A stretch of 64,000 nucleotides of DNA from Cristatella mucedo (lineage: Eukaryota; Bryozoa; Phylactolaemata; Cristatellidae). The notes under the pieces are model-generated. The model made no database searches. It saw nothing but the letters and a program-made list of their open reading frames with translations, and was not told the origin of the DNA. Shown here one piece after another: positions 1 through 12,400 of this stretch. The stretch spans positions 219,001 through 283,000 of the forward strand of contig WPIO01000216.1 of the NCBI GenBank assembly GCA_009760855.2, read 5' to 3'. Each line of letters begins with the position of its first letter. Position 1 is the stretch's first letter. The translations under genes and the position numbers were made by a program.

Positions 1-1690
1 AGTAGCATGTTAAATGTCAAGATGCATTATATCCGTGACATAAAAATGATCAACATCCTAATATGGTAGTTGTAGCATGTACATTGTGAATAAGGATACA
101 CACTTAAAGGATGATTAAGATGGACCTCCTAAGTGCTATGCCAAATAGATATGTTTTAGCTTGCTTATAATATAAGTGAGCTCAAGGTATGTCGCGACTT
201 CAGTCTGGAGTAATTTCCAGGCTGGGGGAACCTGCGAACTAAAGGGACGGTTTCAAAAGGATTTAGGGTCAGCATGAGGTGTAGCTAAACGATTTAATTC
301 TGATAATCTGACCGTACCTAGTGTTGGTGAGAAGATCACATAACTAGGCTCGAGCCGAAGAATGGATAAACCTGAAGGCAAGTGACGAAACCACGAATTG
401 GATGTGCTGATTTACTAGGAGCCAGTGCAGGTTGGCACGAAGTGGTGTGAGGAAGAATGGGCGACGTTAACGTTAGACAAGCCTAGCGACAGATTGCGGC
501 AGCAACTGTATGTGCCTGATTGACCAGTCTTGTAGAAATCAAGCAGCGAGTTACAAAAGTAGTGATTGGACGTCTAAATTGGAGGGATAAATGCAAATCG
601 TTTGCAAAGCACCACCAGAAAACTAAATCTCTTTTCAGGCGTTTCACTTATGCCAAGGAGCTTGAGGTCACAGCAAAGGTCAGCAGTTACATTCATCTCG
701 ATCTGTGTCGTTAAGGCACTGGGCCAAACCGGCCTGGCCTATGTTACATAGCTGAAAGAAGGCTGACTTGACTGTGGAGCTGATTTGGTTGTCAAACGAA
801 GGAACAGTTTTGAACATTATAATTATATGTCATGCGTACGCTACCAGAGATATGTTGCCGAGCTAATTTTGAGCTTTACATTTTTCTCCAACTGGATCAA
901 GCTGTATTCGCCTTTAACTGGTAATTTGACCTTATAGGCATTAAACTTTCTTCAACATTCAACAATTTTGGCGCTATCTGCGGAGGGTTTCCTCATTGCA
1001 TGAATCACTAGTTGATTTCTTAACTTAATTTTACATTTGTAAATTTAAAAAGGTAAAAGTAATTGTTATTTTAGGGAAGCGAAAGGCTAGATCGTGTCAG
1101 ATAATGACACTTACGAGGGAGAGGTTTTAACCTTAAAGGTCGGGACCAAGCGCAGAGCCAGGGGATATCATAAACTCCAGAGTTTCCTCGGATTGTCTTT
1201 GTCTATTCACATCAATACTCAGGAGTCCACCCACTGAGATTTGACCTGAAACATTGCAGTGCAGAGCCCCTGATGCCAAGGCGAGGTGAGAAGCGCTCAA
1301 GGAGGGCTTGATGGTCGAAAATATCAAAAGCTGCAGCAATATTACAAAAAATTAAGTATGCAGTGATCTTTTACCTAAGTAGCCATTACTATTTAGGCCT
1401 ATATAAGCCTGAAACGACTCTGATTCTGTGGAGTGAGAAATTCTAAAAATAGACTAGAAATTTATTATATAAGTTCAGCTGGTCTTCCACGACTCGTGCA
1501 AGTATCTTATTAGGAAGGTAAGACGTGAGAATGGCCGAAGTAGCTCAAATTCGCTTGGTGTAGTGTTGCTTTCTAAAGCTTTCTATTGCGGTTAAATTCA
1601 AGGGAATGCCCTGGAAGAGCCGATTTTGAACGTTGACATTTTCAATTTATCAAATCACACTTGGTGTGCCGATAACTAGAAAGTTGGTTT
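1..1690 (-). mobile_element. Old CR1/L2-like LINE copy, heavily decayed
   Basis: This stretch aligns by eye, in the same order and orientation, with the better LINE copies at 31018-32840 and 44827-48310. Blocks near 190-520 match the C-terminal coding region, blocks near 720-900 match the part after the RT core, and 1160-1330 matches the RT core region read on the minus strand. Many indels and stops remain, and no open frame of useful length survives. The short ORFs here are accidental. Confidence 0.7.
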
Positions 1691-1737
1691 TTATCGGCAT
1701 CCAATTTAGGAAAGTTTATTATACTTGTGAAGATAGT

Positions 1738-2490
1738 GATAATGATAATAATAATAATGCACTTGATTGAGCGCCTTCAGAGAACTCAATCTCTTTTAAC
1801 TCGCTTCACATTTGCTGCCAAAGGGAACGCGATTGAATGGTGAGTAACATCATGCTTGATAAACAACCTGAATAACATGCTTAGGGCTGAAACACACAGA
1901 GTCAGCAATCAAAGGTGGTTAATGGCAGCATGCACAGTGTCAGCACAAATAAGTGCATGGAGGACGAATCGCACGGACCCAATAAATGCTGCCATATATA
2001 CGTGTGTTTTTAAGCTTTTTTGACGTGCGGTTAAGTCAGGGGATGTTCTGAAGCTAGTCGGGAGTGAGTTCCAGGCTGTGGGAGCATACGAACTAAATGC
2101 GCAGTGTCCCAAGGATTTGAGGTTTGTTTGAGGCATTGGTAAACTGTCGGATTCCAAAAAGCAGGTGGAACGATGCTTGGGCTTGTGGAGAGTCGATCTG
2201 AGAGATAGGCTGGAGCCACAGAATGACGTGACCTAAAAGTGAGCGATAAAACCTTGAAGTCAATCCATTCCTTGATTCTTAGCCAGTGCAGGTCGCCGAG
2301 AAGTGGTGAGAAGTGGGAACTGCGAAGCTCGCGATAGACAAGCCTGGCTGCAGAGTTTTGCACCAGCTGTTAATGCTTGATTGCACATGCCGGTAGCCCA
2401 GAAAGTAGTGAGTTACAGAAGTCCTGCCTGTAGGAAGAGTAGATCTAAGAGATGGACTGGAGCTAAATAATGAACTGACCGAGAATTAAG
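1738..2490 (-). mobile_element. CR1/L2-like LINE 3' fragment
   Basis: The minus-strand 3' end is marked by an (AAT)n tail near 1740-1758, followed by the family's 3'-UTR hairpin sequence (about 1765-1810). The coding part then follows: minus-strand translation gives the family's C-terminal motifs such as SSYAPTAWNSLPTSFRTSPD (about 2060-2100) and QNSAARLVYRELRSSH (about 2315-2360). Frame breaks make this a dead 5'-truncated copy. Confidence 0.75.
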
Positions 2491-2700
2491 CGACAACAAG
2501 TTCCACGAGATACGTTGCTTGACTGGTAACACGTGCAGGTCGGTGAGAAGTGGTGTGAAGTGGCCACTGCGACGCTTACATCAGATAACCCTGACCACAG
2601 AGTTTTGCACCTGCTTTAAGTGCCTGATTGCACATTCCGGTAGGCCAGCAAGCAGTGAGTTACAGAAGTCAAGACGTGATTCAGAAACAAACGGAACAAC
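2490..2700 (-). mobile_element. LINE coding fragment, minus strand
   Basis: This piece repeats the segment also seen around 2260-2420 (the region encoding the family's TDLHWLPVK-like motif). It is therefore a separate partial copy or a local duplication. No open frame survives. Confidence 0.55.
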
Positions 2701-2705
2701 TTAGC

Positions 2706-4310
2706 CAATAATAAAAATATCGATATTAATACACTTGCTTAAGAGCCCTCAGAGGACTCAATCTCTTTCCAGGCACTTTGGTTTTTCTGCAAACGAAATG
2801 CAACTAAATGGTGAGTGATATCGTGCTCGATAAACATTATGGATAGCATAGTTAATGGTGACGTGATCAGGGTCAGCATGCAAGTGTAATTACTGGCAGT
2901 TTGCACGGTGTCAGCAGGCATAAGCACGTGGAGGAAAAATCAAGATGACCCACTAAATTCTGACCTATATGCGTTTGTGTTTAAGCTCTTTTAAAGTGTA
3001 ACAAAATAAGGGGATGTTCTGATGTAATTCGGGAGTGGGTCTAGACTTTTGGAGCATGCGAGCAAATTGCACGGTCTACCAAGGATTTCAGGTTTGTACA
3101 AGGTGTTGGCTAACAGCTGGATTCCGGAAAGCAGGTGGTGCGATGCTTGGCCTGGTGGGGGATTAGATCTGAGAGATAGGCTGGAGCCAAAGAATGAAGT
3201 GACCTCAACGTGAGCAAAAAACCTTAAAGTCAATCCGTTGCTTGACTGGTAGTAATTGCAGGTCGTCGAGATGTGGTATGATATGGCAACTGCAACGCTC
3301 ACGACACACAAGCCTAGCTGAGGAGTTTTGCACCAGCTGTAATCGCGTAATTGCACCTGCTGGCTGGCCAGCAAGCAGCTAGTATTAAATCTCAAAACGT
3401 GAAGCAAGACGCGGTATCCTTATCTGAACAAGCACGCATTTTAGCAATGTTATGTAGCTGAAAGTAGGCAGACTTGATTGTGTAGCTGATGTGGTCGTTT
3501 AACGAGAGGTCACTTTGGAAAATGACACCTAGATTTAGAGCAGATTCCACAGGATATGTGCTGGCATAGCCAATTTGAGCTGCAATCTTTCCAATTTCTG
3601 AATCACACTGGGTTTGCCCACAACCAATAAGTTCGTTTTTTCATAGTTTAGTTTTAGAAAATTTGCTGCCATCCATGTGCGGATGTCATCAATACATGCA
3701 GCAAGTGAGTTGAGAGAATTTGAGGTGCCCGAAGGCTAGGAGGGATCAAAGCGAAGGTACAACTGAGTGTCATTCGCATAGAAGTGAAAGTATAGGTTGT
3801 GCTTGGTATTCACATCAGCAAGAGGGAGAGAATAAACCGTGAGAAGAACCTAATCAAGCACTGAGCCCAGAGGTACCCTATATTTCAGAGGCTCCTCTGA
3901 GGATCTTTGTCCATTCATGTCAATTCTCTGGATTTTCCCCCTGAGATAGCACCTGAACCATTGCAGAGCAGAACCATTGATGACCCTAGGCGATGAGAGG
4001 CGCTCTAGAAGAACTTGGCGATTGATAGCATGAAAAGCTGTCGAAAGATCGAGCAAAACTAGCAGAGGTACTCTGCCTATGTCTGCATTCCTAAGTAGGT
4101 CGTTGCTAGCCCTAAGCAATGCGGATTCTGTGGAGTAGTTAGCTCCAAAGCCAGACTGGAACTTACTAGCTAGGTTTGAAATTGTAACATATGAGTTCAG
4201 CTGGTCCACCACGACCAGTTTCAGTTTCTTTTAAAGGAATGGTAGAAGGGAGACTGGGCTGTATGTCATCAATACTCCAGAAAGTAAGCTGAAGGAATTC
4301 AACGTGGTTT
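2706..4310 (-). mobile_element. CR1/L2-like LINE, 5'-truncated, RT region
   Basis: The 3' tail (AT-rich, about 2706-2740) and the 3'-UTR hairpin are followed on the minus strand by the C-terminal region and the reverse transcriptase core. ORF 3850-4212 carries the RT palm block with LVLLDLSTAFHAINRQVLLE and then LRGKIQRIDMNGQRSSEEP and YRVPLGSVLD. The active copies have DLSAAFDAIDH and YGVPQGSVLG here, so residues are already changed. The copy is non-functional. Confidence 0.8.
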
Positions 4311-4590
4311 AGGGCTCAGGGGGATAAAAAAAGTACAACCATGTTTCTTCTGCATAATATTGAAAGCTTAGATAACGCACGTTAACCACCAAGGCAAGGG
4401 AAGAGTATAAACCTTGAGAAGATACCGATCAATTGTCAGCTCTGAGGTAATCTACATTTCAGTTATTACTTCTATCAATCTTTGTCCATTCACCTCAATA
4501 GTCTATAATTTTTCACTGAGATAGGACCTGATTCATAGTGGTATAGTGGCATTAATGCTCAGGCAAGATGAGAGGCACTCAATGAGTGCT
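4311..4590 (-). mobile_element. Small minus-strand LINE fragment
   Basis: The sequence repeats the RT block that encodes the VPQGSVLG region (compare 3830-4010), in the same orientation but more diverged and with deletions. It is followed directly by a LINE piece in the opposite orientation. Confidence 0.5.
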
Positions 4591-4596
4591 GCTGTA

Positions 4597-5520
4597 TCTT
4601 GTGTTGACCTAGCCGATCGCATCTTTCACTTATTTGTGCAGAAGATAGACAAGATCAAGGAGTCCGTCCCTGCGATGACAACATCCCCCTAAACTGATGT
4701 TCCCGATTCTTGGCTGCACCTCAATGTTTACATTTAAGCAGGTCACTGGTGATCCCGTCCTGAATTTATGTTCCAATTAAAGAAGACAAGTCCTCAGGAC
4801 CCTATTCCCACTGTCCAGCTCGTACGTTGCATTGATCTGCTGCTGCCATGCATAACTAACATCATTAATATGCCATTAGCATCAGGTCATGTCTCAGCAC
4901 CTTTCGAAAAGCTGTAGTAAGGCCACTTCTCAAGAAAGGGACACTAGACCACGAGAACTTGAGAAACTAACGCCCAGTCTCACTTTTACCATTCCCATAA
5001 AAGACACTGAAACTGGTCGTGGCCGACTAGCTGAACTCTAATATTGAAACTTAAAACCTCTCTAGTGAGTGCCAGTCTGGCTTTAAAGATAATTACTCCA
5101 CAGAGTCAGCATTGCTTAGGGTGTAACGCGGCCTACTTAGGAATGCAGGCATAGGTAGAGTGTCTCTGCTTGTTTTGCTCAATTTTTCGACATATTTTGA
5201 TATTATCGATCATAAAGTTCTTATAGAGCACCTTTCATCACGTGTGGGCATCAAGGGCACTAATCTGCAATGGTGCATGTCCTAAATCAGTTGGAGACTT
5301 CAGTGACGTTCATCATTGACGTGAATGGACAAAGATCGACCGAATAACCTCTGAAATATCGGGTACCTCAAGGCTCCGTGCTAAGTCCGGTTCTTTTCGT
5401 GGTATATAATCTCACTACTGATGATGTGATTGCCAAGCACAATCTAGGCTTTCAATTTTTTGCGGATTACACTTAGTTGTATCTTTGCTTTGATCCTTCT
5501 CACCCTACGAGCCCCTCGAA
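4597..5520 (+). mobile_element. Plus-strand LINE, left part (split by an insertion)
   Basis: Plus-strand counterpart of the LINE family, from the linker upstream of RT into the RT core and on to the segment after the YADD-type region. The order matches the reverse complement of 46800-45870. It stops at about 5520 after an AATTCTC sequence, and the same LINE resumes at about 6817. An LTR-like element therefore interrupts it. Stops and indels are frequent. Confidence 0.75.
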
Positions 5521-5914
5521 TTCTCGTTACGGTAGCGCCTTGTTGGCCTTGGCCAAATTTTAGGCCGAACAGGAGCTGTTCGGCGGCGGGCAAAAACTTC
5601 TTAGTCCTAGAACAGTGAGCCAGAGAGGAGCGTCAGTGCGGTAAGAGAGCAAGTGGTTGGGAGCAAGCCAGGAAGCCCTCTGACCAGTGGTAGTGATTCG
5701 GCCTTTAGAATTTGTCCGATACCAGCGGAATCTGCCTATTAATGTTGGCTGGCCTGTCAACCTCCGCCATCACTCTCTCCAACAAAAAATCAACTGGAGC
5801 CCATTCGGCATTCAAGCTGGACAGGGGTTCCATTCCAGTGACTTAGTGAGGGTATACATTCCTGACTGTAATGGGCGAATGTGTCGGGCCCAATACCACT
5901 AAACTCTAAGCCGC
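5521..5914. other. Unassigned part of the insertion inside the LINE
   Basis: This GC-rich stretch lies between the broken LINE and the LTR-like repeat. A minus-strand open frame of 66 codons (5560-5760) and a plus one of 71 codons (5687-5902) overlap antisense. I recognise neither. It may be internal sequence of the LTR element, because a short block around 5745-5763 resembles 33742-33765 next to the second LTR-like copy. Confidence 0.35.
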
Positions 5915-6816
5915 ATTGTCTCAGCTAGGTATTGATGAGTCGAGCGACGCTCGCTCTTGGTCTTTTGCTCTTTGGTTTTGCACCTCGCTTAGGCCTCGCT
6001 TCGACGCCGCCGGACTTGTTTCTCTGAAAGCGAGGGAGGAGAGCGTGCTCTTCGCCGGCGATTGACGGAACAGGACGAGACAGCGCTAGGAGGATTCGGT
6101 GGACCCCACCGAATACGGTCGCATCGCGCCCGAGCTGGCATTGTGTGTTTCTTTCGTGTTTTGTAAGTGTGCGCTAGCACGTGGTCTCGGTGTAAGGATT
6201 TCCCGGTGCGAGCAAGACGTAGTTGGCTTGTGAAAAGTCCTAGTTCTCCGGTTAGGGTTTAGGCTCCGGTTCGGGCTCTGTCTTTTTTTGGTCGTTCCCC
6301 ATTATAGACGTAAGTATCTTAAGTTTGGATTCGTGTATCCTCCGCAAGAGTGCTGGAGTTGGTGTGTGTGAGGTATTCCTTTTGCACCGGTGGAAACGGA
6401 GTCCTAGTTCTACGGTTAGGGTTGAGGCTTCGGTTCGGCTCCGTCTATTTGAGACATTTTCCACTAGATAGCCAGAGATACTATTTAGCCTCAGTGTATT
6501 CCCTCCGCCAGAGTGTTGGTGCTGTTGAGAGCGTGCGATGAGTGTGGAGATAAAACTGAGCTGGACGTGCAGCGCCTTTGTGCGCTTGCGAATAAAGCTC
6601 AGTCAAATCCCCAATTCGTGCGTCTCGCTTTCCAATTCACGCCGCGAACTCACGACCCCTTTATTAACGGTAATCAGGTCAGCGCCAGAAACGCTCGTTT
6701 CGTGGTGGCCAGCGTATTGCACGTAGGTGCGCACCAAACGGCATTAGGCGCTAAGTAACGCCTCTAGGTAAGCAGCCCGTCAAGCCTAGCCCGCCGAGCC
6801 TTCGGCATTACATAAC
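5915..6816 (+). mobile_element. LTR-like repeat, copy 1
   Basis: About 0.9 kb is shared with 33780-34656, including the block GGAGGATTCGGTGGAC, two internal subrepeats built on GGCTCCGGTTCGGGCTC-like sequence (about 6240-6330 and 6400-6510), an AATAAA signal (6591-6596) and a shared end near CGAGCCTTCGGC-TTACA. The polyadenylation signal near the end and the plain non-coding content fit a solo LTR in plus orientation. The exact left edge and target duplication are not resolved. Confidence 0.5.
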
Positions 6817-7850
6817 TCACTTGCTGCATGTATTGATGACATCCGCACATATATGGCAGCTAATTTTCTCAAGTTTAATTATGATAAAACTAACTTACTA
6901 GTTATGGGCAAGCGCAGTGTTATTCAAAAATTGAAAAGGCTGACGCTCAAAATTGGCTCTGTGCATATCTCCCGTTGAATTAGCTCAAAATATAGGTGTC
7001 ATATTCCAAAGCGACCCCTCGTTAGACGACCACACTAGCTCTACAGTCAAGCCTGCCTACTTTCCAGTACATAACATGGCTAAAGTTCGAGCTTGTATAG
7101 ATAAGGATACCACGTCTAAGTTGGTCTATGCATATGTGACATCCCGTCTTCACTTCTGTAACTCACTGCTTGCTAGCCTACCGGTATGTGCAAACAGTTG
7201 ATTACACCTTGTGCAACACTCCACAGCAAGGCTTGTCTGTCGTGAGCGTCACGGTTGCCACATCTCATCCCTTCTCACCGACCTTCCACGACTACCAGTC
7301 AAGCAACAGATTGACTTCAATGTTTTGTCGCTCCCTTTTAAGTCACTTCGTTCTTTGGCTATAGTCTATCTTTCAGATATGCTCCCCCACCAGCAATGTA
7401 CCTCCTGCTTTTCGGAATCAAACAGTTTAATGATACCGCGTACTAACCTAACAACTTTGGGAGACAATGCATTTACTTCGTATGCTCCTAAAGCCTAGAA
7501 CTCCCTCCCAACTTGCCTCAGAACATCCACAGATTTGACCCCATTTAAGAAGAACCTAAAAACACTACCATTTAGGACACCATTTAGTGGGTTCCTTTGA
7601 TTTTCCCTTTACGTGGTTATAAGTGCTGATACTCTGCATGCTGCCACTAACCTTGATTGCATTCTGACCCTGTGCATGTCACCCATAACCATGTTATTCA
7701 TGTTGTTTATCAAGCATGATATTACTCACCAATTTAATCGCGTTTCCATCAGCAGCAAATGTAAAGCACCTAGAACGAGATTGAATTCTCCGAGCTTGCT
7801 TTATGAATTGCATTATTAATATTGGTATTATTATTATTTACAGGGATTAG
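6817..7850 (+). mobile_element. Plus-strand LINE, right part with 3' tail
   Basis: Continuation of the LINE that was broken at 5520. It encodes, with frameshifts, the segment after the RT palm (ORFs 6953-7201 and 7211-7498 hold SLDDHTSSTVK, SKLVYAYVTSRLHFCNSLLA, MQHSTARLVCRERHGCHIS). The 3'-UTR hairpin lies near 7760-7805 and the (ATT)n tail near 7820-7845. It is a pseudogene copy. Confidence 0.8.
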
Positions 7851-7854
7851 GGAA

Positions 7855-8005
7855 TAAATAGTTTCAAAAGCAGCCGAAAGATTGAGCAAAACCAGCAGTG
7901 ATAATCTACTTAAATCACAATTCTTGAGTTGTTAGTTTTACAGCCGATGCAATGCCGACTCTGTGTAGTGATTAGGTGTGAAACTGAACTTACCAACCTG
8001 ACCTA
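7855..8005 (-). mobile_element. Tiny minus-strand LINE fragment
   Basis: The sequence matches the RT-core segment seen at 46185-46320 on the minus strand (GCCGAAAGATTGAGCAAAACCAGC-like and the CTCTGTGTAGTGATTAG block). It sits between two plus-strand LINE pieces. Confidence 0.5.
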
Positions 8006-8450
8006 GCATCGCACCACCCGCTTTTCGGAATCCAACAGTTTACCAATACCTCGCACAAACCTCGAACCCTCTAGAAAACGTGCATTCATGCTACCAAAGC
8101 CTGGAACTCACTCCCGACTTGCGACAGATCGTCGCCTGACTTGACCACATTTAAAAAGAACTTTAAAACATACCAATTTGGGACAGCATTTAGTGGGTCC
8201 CCGTGATTTGTCCTTCATGTTCAATTGTCTGCTGACACTGTGCATGCTGGTACCATCCTCATTTTCATGCCGACCCTGTGCATGTCACCCCTAGCCATGT
8301 TATTTATGTTGTTTATCAAGCATGATATTACTCACCGTTCAACTGCGTTTCCATTTGCAGCAAATGCAAAGCAACTAGAATGAGATTGAGTTCTCTATGG
8401 GCACTGTATCGAGGGCATTATTAATTATAATAATATTATTATTATTATAA
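8006..8450 (+). mobile_element. Plus-strand LINE 3' end
   Basis: This piece contains the last coding segment, the 3'-UTR with the family hairpin (about 8355-8400) and an (ATT)n tail (8415-8450). It is a 5'-truncated copy of about 445 bp, parallel to the end of the neighbouring copy at 7400-7850. Confidence 0.7.
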
Positions 8451-8669
8451 GACTTAACATTCCTAGCAACATTTGAAATTATGGAGTGATTTTCTGGTCA
8501 GCCAAGACTTTCTCCAGTGCCTTTGATTGAAATGGTAGAACACGAACAGGGCAGAACATTTTTAACTTCTTTCTCTTTCAATCTCTCTCTCTCCCTCTAT
8601 CCTTGCATCATTAAGTAGTCACCTAATTAAAGATTTTTTCAAAGTTTCTGCGACTTGATATGTGTGTAA

Positions 8670-8671
<2 letters not shown>

Positions 8672-8761
<90 letters not shown>

Positions 8762-8780
8762 TTATATATATATATATTTA
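8672..8780. repeat. (AC)n then (TA)n microsatellite
   Basis: An uninterrupted AC dinucleotide run (8672-8748) passes into a TA run with a few TTTA interruptions (to about 8780). It is preceded by a pyrimidine-rich stretch near 8565-8610. Confidence 0.97.
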
Positions 8781-8989
8781 TACATAGTAACAGGAGATCT
8801 CTGCATCGCAGAGAGGCTGGACAGTGTGAATAGGACTGGAGGACTTGCTGAGTCCATTGACTTGGGATATAACCTTAAGAATGAGGTTACTCCTTGCATG
8901 CATCAAAATCGAAATTGAGATTCAGCTCTGAGTTTAGGTTAATTCTGCCCCACTATGGATGCAGTCTCTAATAGTGTCTATTTTGTTGA

Positions 8990-9870
8990 CAAAGAAGCAG
9001 GAGAAGCGATAAACAAGATCACAACAAGGATTACTGGTTAACGAGCTAACCCGGTAGTGGTTAAGGAAACGGTTAATCATAGATATTAGCATTTTAGCAT
9101 TGAGTATTTATCATTCAAAAACGTTTTCGAGGAAGCTAGATTTGGCCTTTTGTAGGATCAACTAAACTGATCTGCAATATTCCACCCATGTATGTTGAGG
9201 GATACTAATATATATATTTATTATTCTTGTTAATATTGGTAGAGAAGCTAGAGAAGAACCACATAGACCTTCACAAATAGAGCTTGGAAAGGAACTGGAT
9301 TGGTTGCAATTAATGAGAGGGTTGACCATACATATTAATGTCTTTGTACAGAGCACCTGAGAGGGGGGTTCAAACGTGATTTTAAACTGTTGTCGTTAAA
9401 GTTTAAGTTTAAGTTTGCTTGGCCCTTGCCAGAACTTACTGGTACAAGAAATTCGTATGCCTGCCGTTGGACAATTAGCATAGATCTTGTGCATATTTTT
9501 CAAGCTTTTGCCTTGTAGACCTAGGTAGTTTAATGTCCACCCGAAACCGTATGCCGTGTTGGCGAGGTCTGACTGTGCCCTTAGCCAGAGTTACACATTT
9601 TTCAAGCATTTCAGATAGTGTCGTGCTGTAGCATTATACCCATGATGGCAGGTCAGAAAAGAGATTAAATAGCAGGGGTGAATAATACATTTTGGCACGG
9701 ACAACATTTACGTCAATGCTTCATGAACGTGGGCATGTTACTTATGTGGGAGTGCACAGTGCTAAGCAATGTTTGCCGTTACGGGTTTTGTAGGTAGATT
9801 GTATAAGCAGAGGCTGGCGTCTTCTGCATAGAAAGATTTAAGCCTGAGCTACACCACACATCCATTCCAT
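8990..9870 (-). mobile_element. Ancient minus-strand LINE remnant
   Basis: Patches around 8990-9135 and 9430-9720 match the region between the endonuclease and RT of the LINE (compare 46750-47230), and 9800-9870 matches a later part. A stretch of about 290 bp (9140-9430) in the middle has no match that I see. Divergence is high. Confidence 0.45.
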
Positions 9871-11029
9871 GTTTAATGACTAGTTACAAAATACTATTGT
9901 ATTTGAGCCTACGAATGCTGGCCATTTTAATTTTTAATTTGGAGGCATACACAACGAGTGCAGGCTCACGATTGGTAGGCTAGTCCAACTGGGAGCCAAA
10001 AAGTAGAAACAGATCCTCTTACCGAGAATCTGCCGACGTAGCTCCTCCCACTAGTAAGTGGCGACCTTTGGTTAGATATTAGTCCAAAACAAAACGGAAA
10101 TCAAAGAAATCCGTTCTGATATATAAGGAAATAATCGATAGTGAAAGCTTAACTTGAACACTAATGCTAACTCGTGAATAATAAGCCTCACTTTCGTGAA
10201 CGAAATACTGTTAGCTTATATTCAAAAGAAGAAATATTGCTCTTTAAGAATCAATACAATTATTAATTATAAAAATATAATTTTGTTTAAGAATCAGAAT
10301 ACTACAAAAGTGCTTGTAGCGAGCCGTCCTCCTCCCAGAGTGAGTGTTAACGAGCCAAATGACAACAAGGTCGCGTCTGTCTGGTAGAGCTGGGTCCTCA
10401 CCTCGGTGTTGGGCATACTGCATAGGTCGCCCGAAGCTTCGGAGTATCCTCCGGCATACGACATACATTAGTATAGCTCCCTCAGAGAACGTGATCTTTT
10501 GTAAGCATTTTAAATGTGCGGGTTGCAGCTCAATAGCAAATAAACCTTTACAGAAGTATTAATCAAAAATTTACGGGAACAAGCAAAGGCCCGCGTCTTA
10601 AAAAGTACTGGGGCTCATATTTTGAAATCTATGAGCTGCTCTGAGTAGTGCTAGAAACTTTGAAAGAAGAAGAAGAGTTACACAGGATCTGGAATTGTGG
10701 GTGGGGTGATGATATGATTGCGGGCATTATTATGAGAAGGGAGAGGAGATAGTAGATGAAGCTCTGTAAAACCATTCACTTTCGTCTTAATTGCTTAAGA
10801 GTTGTTATTCATTGAGGTTTTTGTTCAAAGTGCAGATGGAAGGGATTTCAAGTTTCATGCATCTGGAAGATGCAGCATGCATTCCAAAATTCTTTTACAT
10901 TGCATTATAATGAAAATCTGACTCCATCACCTTGCGTTCTTAACACCAGCTGATTTCATTGAAGTTGGCATTTAATTACTTTATGTAGAACGGAGTTCAC
11001 CGGGCGACTTCTTTATTGAAAACGATTAA
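9871..11029. other. Anonymous AT-rich DNA
   Basis: I see no gene, LINE or SINE here. The open frames at 10196-10387, 10244-10468 and 10344-10562 overlap each other on both strands and show no recognisable motif, so I treat them as chance frames. Confidence 0.5.
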
Positions 11030-11260
11030 TCAGCATAATATTGTGCATGCGGCTACTAACCACACTTACATGCTGACCCTGTGCCTTTCATCCCTAACCA
11101 TGTTATTTTTGTTGCTTATTGAGCATGCTACTACTTATCATTCGATCGTGCTTCTGTGGTAGCAAATGTAGAATATCTAAACAGAGGTCAAGTTCTCCAA
11201 GGATGCAATACCAGAGCAATATTATTACTATTGTATTTAATGGGAACGATATTTTTGAGA
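11030..11260 (+). mobile_element. LINE 3'-UTR fragment
   Basis: The sequence matches the non-coding 3' part of the LINE (compare 7620-7840): a block like ACCCTGTGCATGTCACCC, then the GTTATTTTTGTTG block, then the remains of the hairpin and tail near 11160-11235. There is no coding content. Confidence 0.6.
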
Positions 11261-11599
11261 TGTTCTATAACGTTCAGTCATATATGATCCTAACACGTAG
11301 TCACTGACTCAGTGTAACTAAGTTCCTAAAATTGCTTTCAGTTTCTTTAAGGAAACCCTAGTTCTTTTTTGTTTTCGCTCTACATTTGACTGACAATAAA
11401 TTGTTCGAGAGAGTATGGCCTTGCGATGATTGCAGTGACTCGTAGTGCTGATTGGATGTCTCCGAAGCCAAATGCTCAAGCGGGAAGTTAGGACAGTAAA
11501 GCATCTGCCAAAAAAAGACTGCTTTCTGAGACTGACAGATTGCACATAAAATAAGCTGTACCAGTTTTTCTCCCAGTAAATGTGCACACAATTAAGGTG

Positions 11600-12400
11600 T
11601 CTTGTTTTATAGTGGCATTTCATTGGACGATCACGTCAGCTCCACAGTCAAGTCTGCCTACTTTCATCTGCTTAACATAGCTCTAAGCTTCACGCTTGCT
11701 TGGACCGGGACATTACATTCTAACTTGATCTATGCCTTTCTGACGTCCCATTTCGACTTATCTAGTTCATTGCTTGTTGGTCAACCGGCATCTGAAACCA
11801 GGTGCTTCCAACACTTTGCAGCCTGACTTGTCCATCGTGAGTGTTGCCACATCACGCTACTTCTCAACGACCTGCCCTGTCTACTAGTCACGCAGAGCGT
11901 TGACTTCGAGGTTGTATACCTAGCTTTTTTACCTCTTCGTTATTTGGCTCCAGCCGACCTACCTAAGATACACCCAACCAGGCTAAGCATAGTATCGTTC
12001 GCTTCTCTGTATTGAATCGTGTATTCAAATCTCAAATCCGTGATGGCACACTAGGTAAGGCGGTGGCTTTCACGACCTCGGTCCCGAGGTCGTGTGTTCG
12101 ATTCCTGCAGTGGGCGATTCTTTACCGCCACTGCAAGCGCTGGTGATAGCCGTAAAGGCTCTTCTGTCGCTATACAAAAAGATGATGTTTAATCAGCTAG
12201 GATTTATTTATTACCTACGCCCAGGGCTCAATTCCTAGTCTCGTCACGATATCCCAAGATTTGACCACATTTAGAAAGAAACTAAAAACCCGCCTATTTA
12301 TTGCAGCATTTAGTGGGTCCCTATGATGAAAACTATGTGAATAAGTGAGCTGACACTTTGCACGCGGCTTCTAACCATACTTCCATGATGCAGGTAGTAT
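11600..12400 (+). mobile_element. Plus-strand LINE fragment, split by a SINE
   Basis: The sequence encodes, with indels, the post-RT segment of the LINE (ORF 11602-11826 has SLDDHVSSTVKSAYFHL and SNLIYAFLTSHFDLSSSLL). The family order continues to about 12037, is interrupted by a tRNA-derived SINE and resumes at about 12225 with the last coding block and 3'-UTR. Confidence 0.7.
12039..12212 (+). mobile_element. tRNA-derived SINE, copy 1
   Basis: The 5' part has an A-box-like segment (GGCACACTAGGTAAGG, from about 12044) and a B-box-like GTTCGATTCCT (12096-12106), the internal promoter of RNA polymerase III. Between them is a perfect inverted repeat, CACGACCTCGG/CCGAGGTCGTG, with a 2-base loop (12071-12094). 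A non-tRNA body and a shared 3' segment (TTTAATCAGCTAGGATTTA) follow. The same unit occurs at 20000, 20296 and 28464 on the minus strand. It is inserted in a LINE fragment. Confidence 0.8.

Noticed and set aside
5560-5760. 66-codon minus frame as an integrase-like fragment
   Set aside because: Only a faint resemblance to a retroelement pol C-terminal stretch; not enough residues to support it.
12044-12114. A possible tRNA gene
   Set aside because: A- and B-box-like segments are present, but the unit has a non-tRNA body and recurs as dispersed copies, so it is a SINE.
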